DNA from: Circinella umbellata
Lineage: Eukaryota; Mucoromycota; Mucoromycetes; Mucorales; Lichtheimiaceae
Assembly: GCA_025093555.1 (NCBI GenBank)
Contig: JAIWNF010000172.1
Span: 1-17,430, forward strand
DNA length: 17,430 bases
Direction: 5' to 3'
The position numbers were made by a program, and so were the translations under genes. A model generated the notes under the pieces. That model did no database searches, had not been told where the DNA came from, and saw only the letters and a program-made list of their open reading frames with translations. Every line of letters begins with the position of its first letter. Position 1 is the first letter of the stretch. This document shows positions 1 to 9,185 of the stretch, one piece after another.

Positions 1-292
1 GTGATTATTTTATGATAGAAGTAGCTTAGAAGGATATATATATATAAATAAATGTGATCTCATATTAGATATACAATTTATATTCAATGTGCTTGCAATA
101 AGACGATGTTGTGGTGTCAAGTCAAATAAACACTTATCACTGTAAAAATGATTATTAATACAAATAAAAGTTGTGTAACCGCATAATGTAAGAAATTCCA
201 CATTTTATTTTTTTGTTGTTGCATTAATTCCAAATTATACATCTTCATTTCAAATCATTCAAAATCATTTTCAAGATCTTCGAAATATCTAA
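1..292. other. AT-rich left flank without a supported gene
   Basis: This stretch is strongly AT-rich and includes a short TA microsatellite around 36-50. A 63-codon minus-strand reading frame (10-201) has no recognisable domain or coding character. The missing 5' end of the MULE gene and any left terminal inverted repeat might lie here, but I found no inverted match to the sequence right of the MULE. Confidence 0.5.
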
Positions 293-557
293 CAAACATC
301 TTGCTGCTACCAACGTTCAAACCCCCTGGTTCTTAGACCTACTGTTGGACAAGAACGTTTAACAAAATATAGAGTTGACGTTTATAAGAACCTTATTGCC
401 AAACAGCCCGAAGTGACAGGGGAATGTTGGGTGTATAAAGATAAATACACTCTGAATAAGAAGTATGAGCAGATCAACAACAGAAAAAGAAAGGCTCCAC
501 AATCAGATACTGTTGATAATGAATCTGATCAGCTTGATGTAAGTGATACTGAAGAAC

Positions 558-655
558 GTAATGATTGTATAATATAAAAAATATTAATAGTAGTAGCTCT
601 AAATAATTGTTTATTAATTATAATAATACCTCGTTTACTTTTTTTACTATTTAAG
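558..655 (+). other. MULE intron 1 (GT-AG)
   Basis: The donor GTAATG at 558 and acceptor TTTAAG ending at 655 join two open frames in phase 1. Unspliced, the first frame stops within the intron. GTAAGT at 539 looks a better donor but does not keep the frame. Confidence 0.6.
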
Positions 656-1889
656 CTGTCGTTTCATCTGAAAATAAAAAGTGTGTTATTCTTTGGAAAA
701 TTCGCTTCCAGTGCCATCGTAAAGCTAGGAGTGAAAAGAAGAAGATTCAAGTTATTGATGATGAAAATGACGAATATGATGAAGATGGGATGCAACGTCG
801 TCCAATTCAAAAAAAAATGAAAGAATATTGGAGGTAAAGCACAACTTATGGTGTACTGTTATGAAGATGATGAAGATAACGTTGAGTTTGCTTACGTCAA
901 TGAGCATAACGGTCATGTCCCTGGTAGTATTGGCGATGTTCAGTACCTCCGTAAATCAAAAGAGTTGAATGAACGAATTCTTGAGGAGTTACATAAAGGA
1001 TATAACGTACGTGATATTAAGCATCTTCTTCAACGCGAATATGAACATGTAGCAAAAGGTAGCCGTTTTGGTCATATAAACACAGTTGATGTTTATAATA
1101 TTCTTTGTAAATATCGTGAAGAATTCTGCTGCCTGGATAAAGATGATTTCACATCTGTGAAAAAACAACTGGAAGTTTTTCGAAACTTACAGTATCATGT
1201 GTGGATTGATGTCGCAGGCGGTGAAAATTCCAGTGAACGCCTAATATCAAAAGATTTTGCTTTTGGATTTGTTGCTCCTTGGCAGCTTGCTTATTTTGAA
1301 AAGGCCCAATTTGTTTCTTTGGATGCAACCCATGATGTGTCAAAATATAAAGATGTCGTTTTGTATACTATGGTTAGATGGGATCCTATTGCTGGACGTG
1401 GGGTTCCTATTACTTATTTGTTAACAAATGATTTGTCATCGAAACCCCTTCTTGGTTGGTTCCGTTTATTAGCAACAATTGGATTAAATCCACAACGTTT
1501 TACAATTGATAATAGTTTGCCTGAAGATAATGCTATTGCTCAAGTTTGGCCCAGCTGTTCAATCCAACATTGTATGTATTTGGCATGTAATTCGAGCTTC
1601 GATGCAAAATGTACAATCAAAGGTACATGGATCTATTGGTCGTATGCCAGCTCAAGCAAAAGCAAACATCAGACCCCATTTGAAGGAACTTATGTATGAA
1701 AAAAATACAGAACGGTTTCATATACTTCTTGCTAATTTTCTTGCCGAATTTCAAGATTCTCAACATGAGTTCATTACTTATTTCAAGACGTACTATGTTG
1801 ATAAATGGGACGGACGAGCATATGAGCGATGGAATTGCTCATATCAACCACAAGTCTTTCATGCTATGTCTACAAATAACTATGTTGAA

Positions 1890-1964
1890 GTAAGAAAGAA
1901 AAAAATTACACAGTATTTTATATGTATTTATATCTATACTTATACCCTAATGACATTTTTACAG
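1890..1964 (+). other. MULE intron 2 (75 nt, phase 0, no stop)
   Basis: The donor GTAAGA follows the codon for the presumed third catalytic Glu (TNNYVE), and the acceptor TTTTTACAG ends at 1964, leading into SWHNQLK. The intron is exactly 25 codons with no stop, so an ORF caller reads through it. The low-complexity Tyr/Ile translation does not fit the transposase fold. Confidence 0.8.
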
Positions 1965-2255
1965 AGTTGGCATAACCAGTTGAAAACTATCTATTTAAAA
2001 TGTAAAACAACACATCGTCTTGATGTATTAATCAACCTTCTTGCTCATGATGTCTCGTTTGATATTACTGAAGAAGTAAATCGTTTATCTGCTAATGTAG
2101 GCAGAATGGGGTCTACTGAGTGACGTTTTCGTGCAAATGAAATCAAAGCAGAGGAGGAGCAAAGGTCGAGACATCCATCATTAATAATCCATTTGTCCGA
2201 TTCTGAATATTCTGTGGTATCATTCAACAACAATGCACATAACGCAATATATATT

Positions 2256-2341
2256 GTATTATTATCGTTCCTTCTTTTTACTATATATTAAATGTTGATT
2301 ACTGTTGTTATTAACTGCTGTTTTTTGTTGTTGTCAAATAG
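2256..2341 (+). other. MULE intron 3 (GT-AG, 86 nt)
   Basis: The donor GTATTA at 2256 and the acceptor after a T-rich tract (TCAAATAG) join, in phase 0, the segment before 2255 to the SWIM zinc-finger exon at 2342. Confidence 0.7.
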
Positions 2342-2563
2342 GTTGGAGCAAATAATAATCAAGTTGCCTCTTGTACCTGTCCTGATTATCAACGCCATTT
2401 TTTCCCATGTAAACATATGTTTACAATCTCTTCTACAACACCTGAACATACTGACCATCCACAACTACCAACAAATAAAGATCAGCTTCAAACTGCTGTC
2501 AATCGCCTTGTATCTCGTGCAACTGCATTAAAGCGTCGTGTCAATAGATCAGCTATAACCAAC

Positions 2564-2593
<30 letters not shown>
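2564..2593 (+). repeat. (AAT)10 microsatellite in MULE exon 4
   Basis: Ten AAT units follow one AAC codon and encode an 11-residue Asn run in the transposase C-terminus, just upstream of the in-frame TAG at 2612-2614. Confidence 0.95.
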
Positions 2594-2594
<1 letters not shown>

Positions 2595-2707
2595 TAACCA
2601 ACATAATTCAATAGATAGATGCATTAACACAAAACATCTCGAACGTTGACTCTGATCTTGATGATATTCTTTCTCTTCCTCCTAACTCCAATTTCCAACT
2701 GCAGTAA

Positions 2708-3051
2708 AAACAACATTCCATTTCTTATATTTATATATTTCTCTTTTATTATTTTCTTTGTCACTATATATTCAAACCTATAAATTATATTATTATAACC
2801 ACAATCTACGTTCTTCCTATCTCAACAAAATATATATTCGCTTACCATTATTATAAAGCATAAAAAAGTTTCCATCTAAGCTACTGCTATCATAAAAATA
2901 ATCACCAAACTACCTTATCTATTATATATCCAAAAACTAAATGGGTTTCCATCAACAGCAATAATAGCAATACAATAAATTTTGGTTGACGTGATTCGCG
3001 GTCCATTTGGCAATCATCAAGTTGGAAAAAAAATATTGAACGGATAGACAC
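2708..3051. other. AT-rich spacer between MULE and LTR element
   Basis: No gene is seen. The sequence probably holds the 3' untranslated part of the MULE gene and then the original insertion locus. I found no MULE inverted repeat here. Confidence 0.5.
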
Positions 3052-3055
3052 GTAT
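3052..3055. repeat. Target site duplication GTAT (left copy)
   Basis: GTAT directly precedes the left LTR and also directly follows the right LTR (13424-13427). A 4-bp duplication is usual for Ty3/gypsy integration. It is short, but it falls at both TG/CA borders. Confidence 0.75.
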
Positions 3056-3729
3056 TGAAGCGTTACTTGTCATAATAAAGAGCTTCGTTATATGTAATTG
3101 ATATGACTTATGTTAAGAAAATATAGTAAAAGGTTATAATTAACTTAATAATTATAGATAAGTGGTATGTGGGAGTTCTAATATTCAGGAATGTTACGTC
3201 TGAATCCACAAAAAGAGAAGTCTTAATAAAATTACTAAATGAAAATCAAATGAAGGGATTTATTTATAAAAGATAATTTATTAAAAGACGAGACAAAGTT
3301 TAAGATAAAACTTAAGGGAAAATAGAACTTAAGGTAAAAGAGAACTGAAGAAAAGAAATTTGAGTGAAAAAGGTCGAGTATTTATACTATTTGCTTCTGT
3401 AAAAATATTCAATAGCTTTTGTAAAAGTAACCAATAGCTTTTGTAAAAATAACTAATAGCTTTTGTGAAAAGTTACAATTGCTTTTGTAAAAAGAAGCAA
3501 TAGCTTTTGTGAAAATACTCAAAAGTGGGATCCAATAAAAATGGCACAATGGGTTTTTATACTATAATAAGAATATTTGATGATAACATGTGACTATAAA
3601 CAATAATAATAATGATAATGAAAGAGATAAAGATAATAATAATGTTATTTATAATGGGGATTATACTACTATTCGAGATAATATATATGAATAAAGAGAA
3701 AAAAATTGGGTAATGGTATGTACGTTACA
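3056..3729 (-). repeat. 3' LTR of the retrotransposon
   Basis: The LTR begins TG and ends CA on the plus strand. It matches 12750-13423 over its full length with five substitutions, all transitions, and no indel. It contains six degenerate 21-23 nt units built on GCTTTTGTAAAA (about 3391-3523) and a minus-strand TATAAATA at 3379-3386. Confidence 0.96.
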
Positions 3730-3741
3730 TATCCCCCCGTC
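3730..3741 (-). promoter_or_regulatory. Polypurine tract for plus-strand priming
   Basis: On the sense (minus) strand a G-rich purine stretch (GACGGGGGGATA) directly abuts the TG of the 3' LTR, the expected place for the second-strand primer. The C interrupts an otherwise mostly purine run. Confidence 0.7.
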
Positions 3742-3796
3742 TGGGAAAAATAAACCCTGCCATGGGTTTTTGTTTTTATTTTTATTTTTATTTTAT

Positions 3797-4396
3797 TTAC
3801 TCCATACTACGTGATTTGGTTTCCATCATAGTGTTATGAAAATTATTAACCAAGGTATGTAGAAGTCCATCATTGGTGAGGAAGTTGTCATGAATATGTG
3901 TTTTTATGTATTTCTTGATGTATCTTTGTCGCTCCAACTCGCTTGGTAGTTCTTGTAACACCCTGGATAGGCGACAGGCGATCCGATTGGCTAATATGTT
4001 TCTGGCTGTGTTTATTTCTTCTTGGATCTCCATTACGAGCATTTTTTGTGAAACTAGGTATTGAGCCACATCAAAGAACAATCCTAGTTCGACACGCTTT
4101 TGCTTGGGATCTGTTTCAAGTGGAAGCGGTAGGAAAGCAGGATCATAAGAGCGGCATGATATTATTCCATTAACGTTTTCTACAACTCTTGGTCCTGATG
4201 GGTAAGAACTACTGCAGGATTGATAATGTTTCTCACTATCGACTGATTCAGTCTTGAGTTTTGTAGCCGTGGCATTCTCGTGATGAGGTGACCCAATACT
4301 TTCCTCTTCATCGTAATCATCAGGGTTTTCATGAAGTAAATAAAGATCGGTGTATGAAGGGGAATCGGGTGAGTATACGGAGGAAGATGAAGACAT
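3797..4396 (-). CDS. Intact accessory ORF between integrase and 3' LTR
   Basis: This 199-aa ORF has its ATG at 4396 and its TAA at 3797-3799, in the position where some LTR elements carry env. I do not recognise the family. The first 70 or so residues are rich in Ser, Tyr and acidic residues (SSSSSVYSPDSPSYTD near the start, then a DDYDEEES cluster) and look disordered. Residues about 100-199 look mostly helical and more basic. There is no signal peptide, transmembrane segment, zinc finger or Cys pattern, so an envelope role is not supported. It is intact although gag-pol is broken in many places. A TATAAAAG box about 96 nt before the ATG, preceded by LTR-like repeats, suggests its own transcript. 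Candidate roles (regulator, silencing suppressor, nucleic-acid binding) are guesses. Confidence 0.75.
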   Translation of the reverse strand: MSSSSSVYSPDSPSYTDLYLLHENPDDYDEEESIGSPHHENATATKLKTESVDSEKHYQSCSSSYPSGPRVVENVNGIISCRSYDPAFLPLPLETDPKQKRVELGLFFDVAQYLVSQKMLVMEIQEEINTARNILANRIACRLSRVLQELPSELERQRYIKKYIKTHIHDNFLTNDGLLHTLVNNFHNTMMETKSRSME

Positions 4397-4491
4397 GGCG
4401 TAGTTAAAGTGAATATGAGAACACAGAAGTTGACAAAAAAGAAACTTGATTAAGGTATGTAATGATATATATATACTTTTGTGACATTTGT

Positions 4492-4575
4492 CTTTTATAC
4501 ATTAGTGCTTTTGCTTTTGCAAAAATTTGTAATTGGTATTGTAAAAAAATGCAATTGCTTTTGTAAGAATTTGTA
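4492..4575 (-). promoter_or_regulatory. LTR-like promoter upstream of the accessory ORF
   Basis: A minus-strand TATAAAAG (4492-4499) is preceded, in the sense direction, by about three degenerate 22-nt units (4505-4575) built on TTGCTTTTGTAAAA as read on the plus strand. The LTR has the same arrangement: repeats at 3391-3523 next to TATAAATA at 3379-3386. The shared order and spacing suggest a duplicated promoter module. Promoter function is inferred. Confidence 0.6.
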
Positions 4576-4631
4576 GTAGCATGTTTTGGGCAACTTATGA
4601 TTAGTTTGAGCGGTTTATTAATTTGGAAAGG

Positions 4632-6607
4632 TCAGAAATACAATCTATCATGTTGCGTGTAAGCTAAAATGTTTTTTTTTTTTTTTTTTTTTAATGAGAA
4701 CATGTATTTATCTTTTCCTTTATTTGGATTGTTTCCAGCCTCCCCACAATATCTACCGAAAGAAGTAGTATTTTTGATCGCTGAAGGATCCAACTTGTTT
4801 GCTGCAAAAATGTCTTTCAAACCCGCTTGGCGGTTATTATGATTGCAATGTGACCTGAGGAGTTCGTTATTTGTTATATAGTTCATTAGCAAGTCCGCAG
4901 CCTTCTTTCGATATTTTGTTATATTTTTATGACTGTCTTCCCGGAACGCCAACAGCTGTAGTTCGTCAACTATTTCCTGAGGTAGTTTCATTGTGTTGTC
5001 ATTTTGTGTGGCTGCCTTGTGTAGTGGTATTGTAGCCTGAACATCTGATATGTTGTTGGTAGGCGTTTGTTCCAACAGGTTTTCTAAAAAATACAAGTCA
5101 TCGTTGAAATTGTTATCAAAGCCATTGATCATATCACTTGGGATATTTGGATTTTCATGAAGTTGGGTCTCGCGTTCAAATACTCCAGTTTCTTGGAACA
5201 TATTTTGGATTGGACCTTGGGGCAGTGGAACAAAATTAGTTTCGTCCTCAATGTTGATCATATTAAATAACATATTATTCGTATGACTATTCATCCCTGA
5301 TTTAGCTGAGAGAGTGGGGCGGAAAAGTATGTCAGGCAGTTTAAATAATCTGAGGCGGTTTCTATGGTGTATGCCAGATGGCAATATTCCGCCCTGCATA
5401 GTTTTTAGTATATAACCGTGTTTGGAATTGGCTTTATGAATTATGTAGGGCCCCAACCATGTGTCCATCAGCTTCCCTGACCAGGATGTATCTATTGCAT
5501 TATTATAGACAAGTACAGTGTCACCAACTTCAAAGGGGGTTGTTTCAGATGTTCCTTATTGTTTAAAATTCTGTGGTCTATGGCTTGCTTTTGTTTGGTT
5601 TGTGCTATTTTGATGGCATCGGCAGCATTATGCCGAATTTTCTGTAATAGATCTGTTTGGGCCTTTACCCTTTTCATAAATTCTTTTTCTGCCCATTGTA
5701 GATCCTGAATGTCATGTGCATGATCTTCCATAATTCTGTCAAATGGTGTGTGTGGATCGCGCCCATATAAGAGTCTAAATGGAGTATATCTTGTTGATGC
5801 CTGGTACATCGTACGGTATGCAAATGTAGCTGCAGGCAGGTATGAACACCAATCTCGCCTTTCTTCTAATGGCCTCTTTTTCAAAATTGCATTTAAGGTT
5901 CTATTTATTCGCTCTATGAGGCCATTACTCCAGCTCGCGTAATTGGAAATTCGTTGATGTTCTATGTTGAATTGTTTACATACTTCTCCTATGATTTGAT
6001 TCACGAAGGGCTTTCCATTATCAGTTAGACAAACTTTCATTATGGAGTGTCGACATATGACATCTTCATATAAAAATAACGCCACCTCAGTTGAATTAGC
6101 AAATCGTAATGCTCGAGTTTCAATATATTTTGTTAAGTAACACATGGCTACGATTATATAAGGTGCGCCCGTTCTTGAAATAGTACAATGTTTTATATCC
6201 ATTGATACAAATTCCCATGGTTGGGGTTGTACAGGTATAGGAAGAGATAATTCATTTTTTGTAGGTTTGCCTTGAGCTTGACAATATGTACATTGTTCAA
6301 TGGCTTGTTGAATATCCGCTTTCATTCCTTCCCAATAATATTTGTTGGCAATTTTAAGATAGGTATTGTGTATGGCAAAGTGTCCTCCATAAGGGTGAAA
6401 ATGGTAAGTCCATATTGCATTGTCAGCCTGAGATTTGTTTAATACTAGTTTGGGCCCTTGGTGGTGTCGACGATAAAGCCTGTCATTGTTTACAAAATAA
6501 TTTTGGCTCTGGCTATCAAGATACCGCTGTTGTTGTTTTGTAATACCCGGAGGATATTCGAGGGTGTCGAGATAATAGGTTAAAATTTTGATTTTGGTAG
6601 ATTCCAT
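4632..6607 (-). pseudogene. Retrotransposon integrase ORF (one frameshift)
   Basis: The product inserts element cDNA into the chromosome. The start is the ATG at 6607; the in-frame extension to 6706 has only a TTG. An N-terminal HHCC zinc-binding region (HPYGGHF...CTYC) is followed by the rve core with the first Asp in SMDIKH, the second in LTDNG and the Glu in NGLIERINR, spaced DX35E. A single-base shift in a homopolymer near 5531-5540 moves the C-terminal part into another frame. That part continues through the GPY/F-type motif (DTWLGPYIIHK) and an HHRNRLR motif, then about 230 residues of acidic/Asn-rich tail of unknown function, without a chromodomain that I can recognise. The end at 4632 depends on a 21-nt A tract. 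Integrase is separated from RT-RNase H by a non-coding spacer. Confidence 0.9.
4672..4692 (-). repeat. A21 homopolymer in the integrase C-terminus
   Basis: Twenty-one T on the plus strand read as an uninterrupted Lys run near the end of the integrase tail. Any change in length switches the frame; one alternative frame meets TAG a few bases later. The last residues of this ORF are therefore unreliable. Confidence 0.9.
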
Positions 6608-6879
6608 TGTTGAAACTTTAAGGATATTTTGTGCTTTGTGAAATGAATTATGTGATATATTTGTGTGTATGAAAATAAAAAGGGGATGTGTGTGAGAAAT
6701 TTGCAAATAAAAATTCGACTTGTTGATTTGATAATCTGTTACTTTGTTTATATGTTAATTTGTTTGTATGTTAATTTGTTTGTGTGTCAATTAGTTTCTG
6801 CGATGGTGAGTTTTTTTTTTTTTTTGTATCACAAGCTTTTAACGACGTCCGGGATGCTGGTCAAATTAATTGAGTATGC
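6608..6879 (-). other. Non-coding spacer between RNase H and integrase
   Basis: This is a 272-nt AT-rich gap in the pol region. It contains three 16-bp tandem units at 6743-6790 (TTTGTTTATATGTTAA and variants) and a 15-nt T run near 6811-6825 on the plus strand. It might be an intron joining RT-RH to integrase, or a leader for a separate integrase ORF. I could not identify a convincing splice pair. Confidence 0.6.
6743..6790 (+). repeat. Tandem repeat, 3 x 16 bp
   Basis: The three contiguous units TTTGTTTATATGTTAA, TTTGTTTGTATGTTAA and TTTGTTTGTGTGTCAA differ by one to three substitutions. They lie in the pol spacer. Confidence 0.85.
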
Positions 6880-9185
6880 TTAATAACCCAATCTACTAAG
6901 AAAATCGGCGTTGGTATTTTCTTTTCCAGGCCAATATTTGATTTCAAATGAGTATTCTGATAAAATCGTTATCCATCTTGCTAATATTCCTTCAGGGCGG
7001 GGCTGTTCAGAAGACCGCGGAGACTAGAATGGTCTGTTATTACAGTAAATGGTTTAGATAGAAGATATGGTCGTAATTTTTTGATTGCCCAAACAACGGC
7101 TAAACGTTCAAGTTTGGAAATTCCATAGTTCTTTTCACTTGGTGATAAAGCTCAGCTATCATATAGTATGACATGATTTCGCCCATCATCTCCTTCTTGT
7201 TCTAAAACTAATCCTAATCCTTCTCGTGACGCGTCAGTAATAAGTATACATGGCTTGTTATAGTCTATGCGTGTAAGTACGGGGCTGTTGCACATGGCTG
7301 ATTTTAGTGTTTCAAATGCATTGGTAGCTTCTGGAGTCCATGTTAGCTTTTTGGATTGCCTTTAAGCATATCATAATATGGGTCGTGATATTTTGCATAT
7401 GAATTACGAATGTTTATAATAATTGGTTAACCAATAAAAGAACGTAGTCCTGAATATGTTGCGGTAACGGGTAATTTTTTACTTTTTCTATTTTTGCGGG
7501 GATCAGTATGAATCCCTTTTTCATTGATAGTAAATCCTAGAAATTTTATGGAGGATGCATTAAACTTGCATTTCTTGGGATTAAGTACAAGTCCTGCTTT
7601 GCGTATCAAGCAAATACTTTCGCTAAATCGTGTATATGTTGAGATTGATCTGGGGAATAAGTAAATAAGTCATCGATATAAACTACTGCACATTTATTTA
7701 ATAATGCACGAAAAGCAATATCTGAGAGCATTTGGGCACTTGCTGATGCATTGAGCATACCCATTGGCATTCGGAGAAATTCAAATAACCAAATTTACAG
7801 GTGAACGCAGATTTAGGAATAGAATTTCTTGTGAGTTTTATATTGTAATAAAATGAGGCACAATCAAGTGTAGAGAAAATTTTGGATTTATGTCCAATTG
7901 CATCCAACAATTCGTCGGCTCTTTGAGTTGTGTATGGACAAAATGGTTGTAGTGCGTTTAATTTTCTAAAATCCACTACAAGACGTAGGTTTTGAACAGC
8001 CGATGGCTTTGCTGACGAGGTCGTGTTTGAAGGGGTACTTTTCTTGACTAATAATATGGGTGATGCCCATGGACTAGATGAGGGTCTGATTATTCCCATT
8101 TTACAAAATCGATCTAATTCCTTTTCTAAGAATTCTAATTCTATCGGACTCATCCTATATGGTCGATGATGTATGGGAGGATGATCTCCAGTATTGATAT
8201 CATGCTCTAATAAATCCGTACATCCAATAGTCTTTTTATCCCAATCGAAAATATCCTGGTATCTTTCTATAAGCGCAATGAATTCTGATTTCAAGTCTTG
8301 ATCGAGTTCGCCAATGTCAATTTGCTCAAGTTGATTTTTTGTAAGAGGTTTTTGAGGTGGTGGTAATGGTCCATCATTGGATACTTTTGTTTCCACTAAT
8401 TCGTAACCCTGATCACTGGTAGTAACAGGAATCATCTCGCCCAATATATCATTAATTTCAAGTTTATGATCCGATGCCGTAGTAATATTAAGTATTGATA
8501 TTCGGTATGCTTTATCAGAGGGATGTAATATGCCTCCATAAATGCTAATGTGTTTTGGTAAATCAATGCTTGGTTCGAGAATGTAAGTATCAGTATGATT
8601 TAAGTGTGGTGACCTAGGAATGTCAAATGTTCGATAATTCACATTCGGATGATGATTTCATTTGTGATTTGACTAATATTTGGTTATCGTGATTGATAAA
8701 TTTAATGGTTGAATGTCCTCGATGATGGGAAATAACAAATCGTCATTTCCCATGATTGTCCGTTAATGATTCTTCATCGTCATCCTCAGATGAACTTTCG
8801 CTTGTAGTTTCGTCATCTGTGAGGGTGGATCACTGCACTTGATGAGTCGATATCGGAAGGTGGTTCGGTTTTATTTGATGTAGGCGGGAACCAGGGTAGG
8901 TTACTCTCTAAAGATTTTTCATACGTTATGGGATGCTTCGGGCATCATCATGCTGTATAGACATCGTCTTCTTAGGATAATCGATAGTTGCATTAGCTTT
9001 CTTTAACCAATTATTTCCAATTATGAGTCGACTGGTGATGTGGGTAACACCTCTAATGAAATTGGTACTGGCTCGGTGGCATCAGGTTGTATCGGAACGT
9101 TTTTGAGTATGCCGAGTGACGCATGGCGATCTCCATTTCCTAACATCAAGACTGATGTTGATGGTTCTTCTATTTTTAATCCTAG
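6880..9185 (-). pseudogene. Reverse transcriptase-RNase H, many lesions
   Basis: This would copy element RNA into DNA. The longest open part (8642-7698) covers the region between protease and RT and the first RT motifs (SSPWASPILLVKK, LRLVVDFRKLN, STLDCASFYYNIKL). After a frameshift near 7780-7788, the next frame holds MPMGMLNAS and the catalytic YIDD at 7669-7680. A further shift near 7610-7616 leads to GLVLNPKKCKF and FLGFTI. RNase H follows (ITDASREGLG, SKLERLAVVWA, ITDHSSL), and the frame closes with TAA at 6880-6882 after NADFLSRLGY. Other lesions are near 9027-9031, 8928-8933, 8820-8835, 8743-8745 (TGA), 8640-8650, 7491-7497, 7445-7460, 7370-7430, 7340-7345, 7152-7154 (TGA in RNase H) and 7003-7010. 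Positions are approximate because they come from switching frames by eye. Confidence 0.9.

Larger units (their letters stand above)
293..2707 (+). pseudogene. MULE (Mutator-like) transposase pseudogene
   Basis: The product would be a cut-and-paste DDE transposase. Exons are about 293-557, 656-1889, 1965-2255 and 2342-2707. Visible parts are a Lys/Tyr-rich N-terminal region, the DDE core with a first Asp in SLDATHD (about 1318-1338), a second in FTIDNS (about 1498-1515), a C-H pair (QHC...WHV) and a third acidic residue in TNNYVE just before intron 2. Exon 4 encodes a SWIM zinc finger with the pattern CxCx9CxH (about 2372-2416). Breaks are a frameshift near 821-834, a frameshift at 1571-1578 (tandem TGTA duplication), a TGA at 2121-2123 where the frame continues, and a TAG at 2612-2614 where the frame continues to TAA at 2705. 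The true 5' end is unclear: the exon-1 frame opens after a stop at 290-292 with no obvious ATG. The family call is from memory of MULE motifs. No terminal inverted repeats were found. Confidence 0.82.

Noticed and set aside
1..3051. Terminal inverted repeats of the MULE
   Set aside because: By eye I found no matching inverted pair on the two sides of the gene. A self dot plot extending left of the window would be needed.
3391..3523. Regularly spaced GCTTTTGTAAAA units resembling a CRISPR array
   Set aside because: The units are degenerate, the intervals are only about 10 nt, they lie inside both LTRs, and the context is eukaryotic.
3797..4396. Envelope gene
   Set aside because: The position fits, but there is no signal peptide, transmembrane segment, Cys pattern or glycoprotein-like region.
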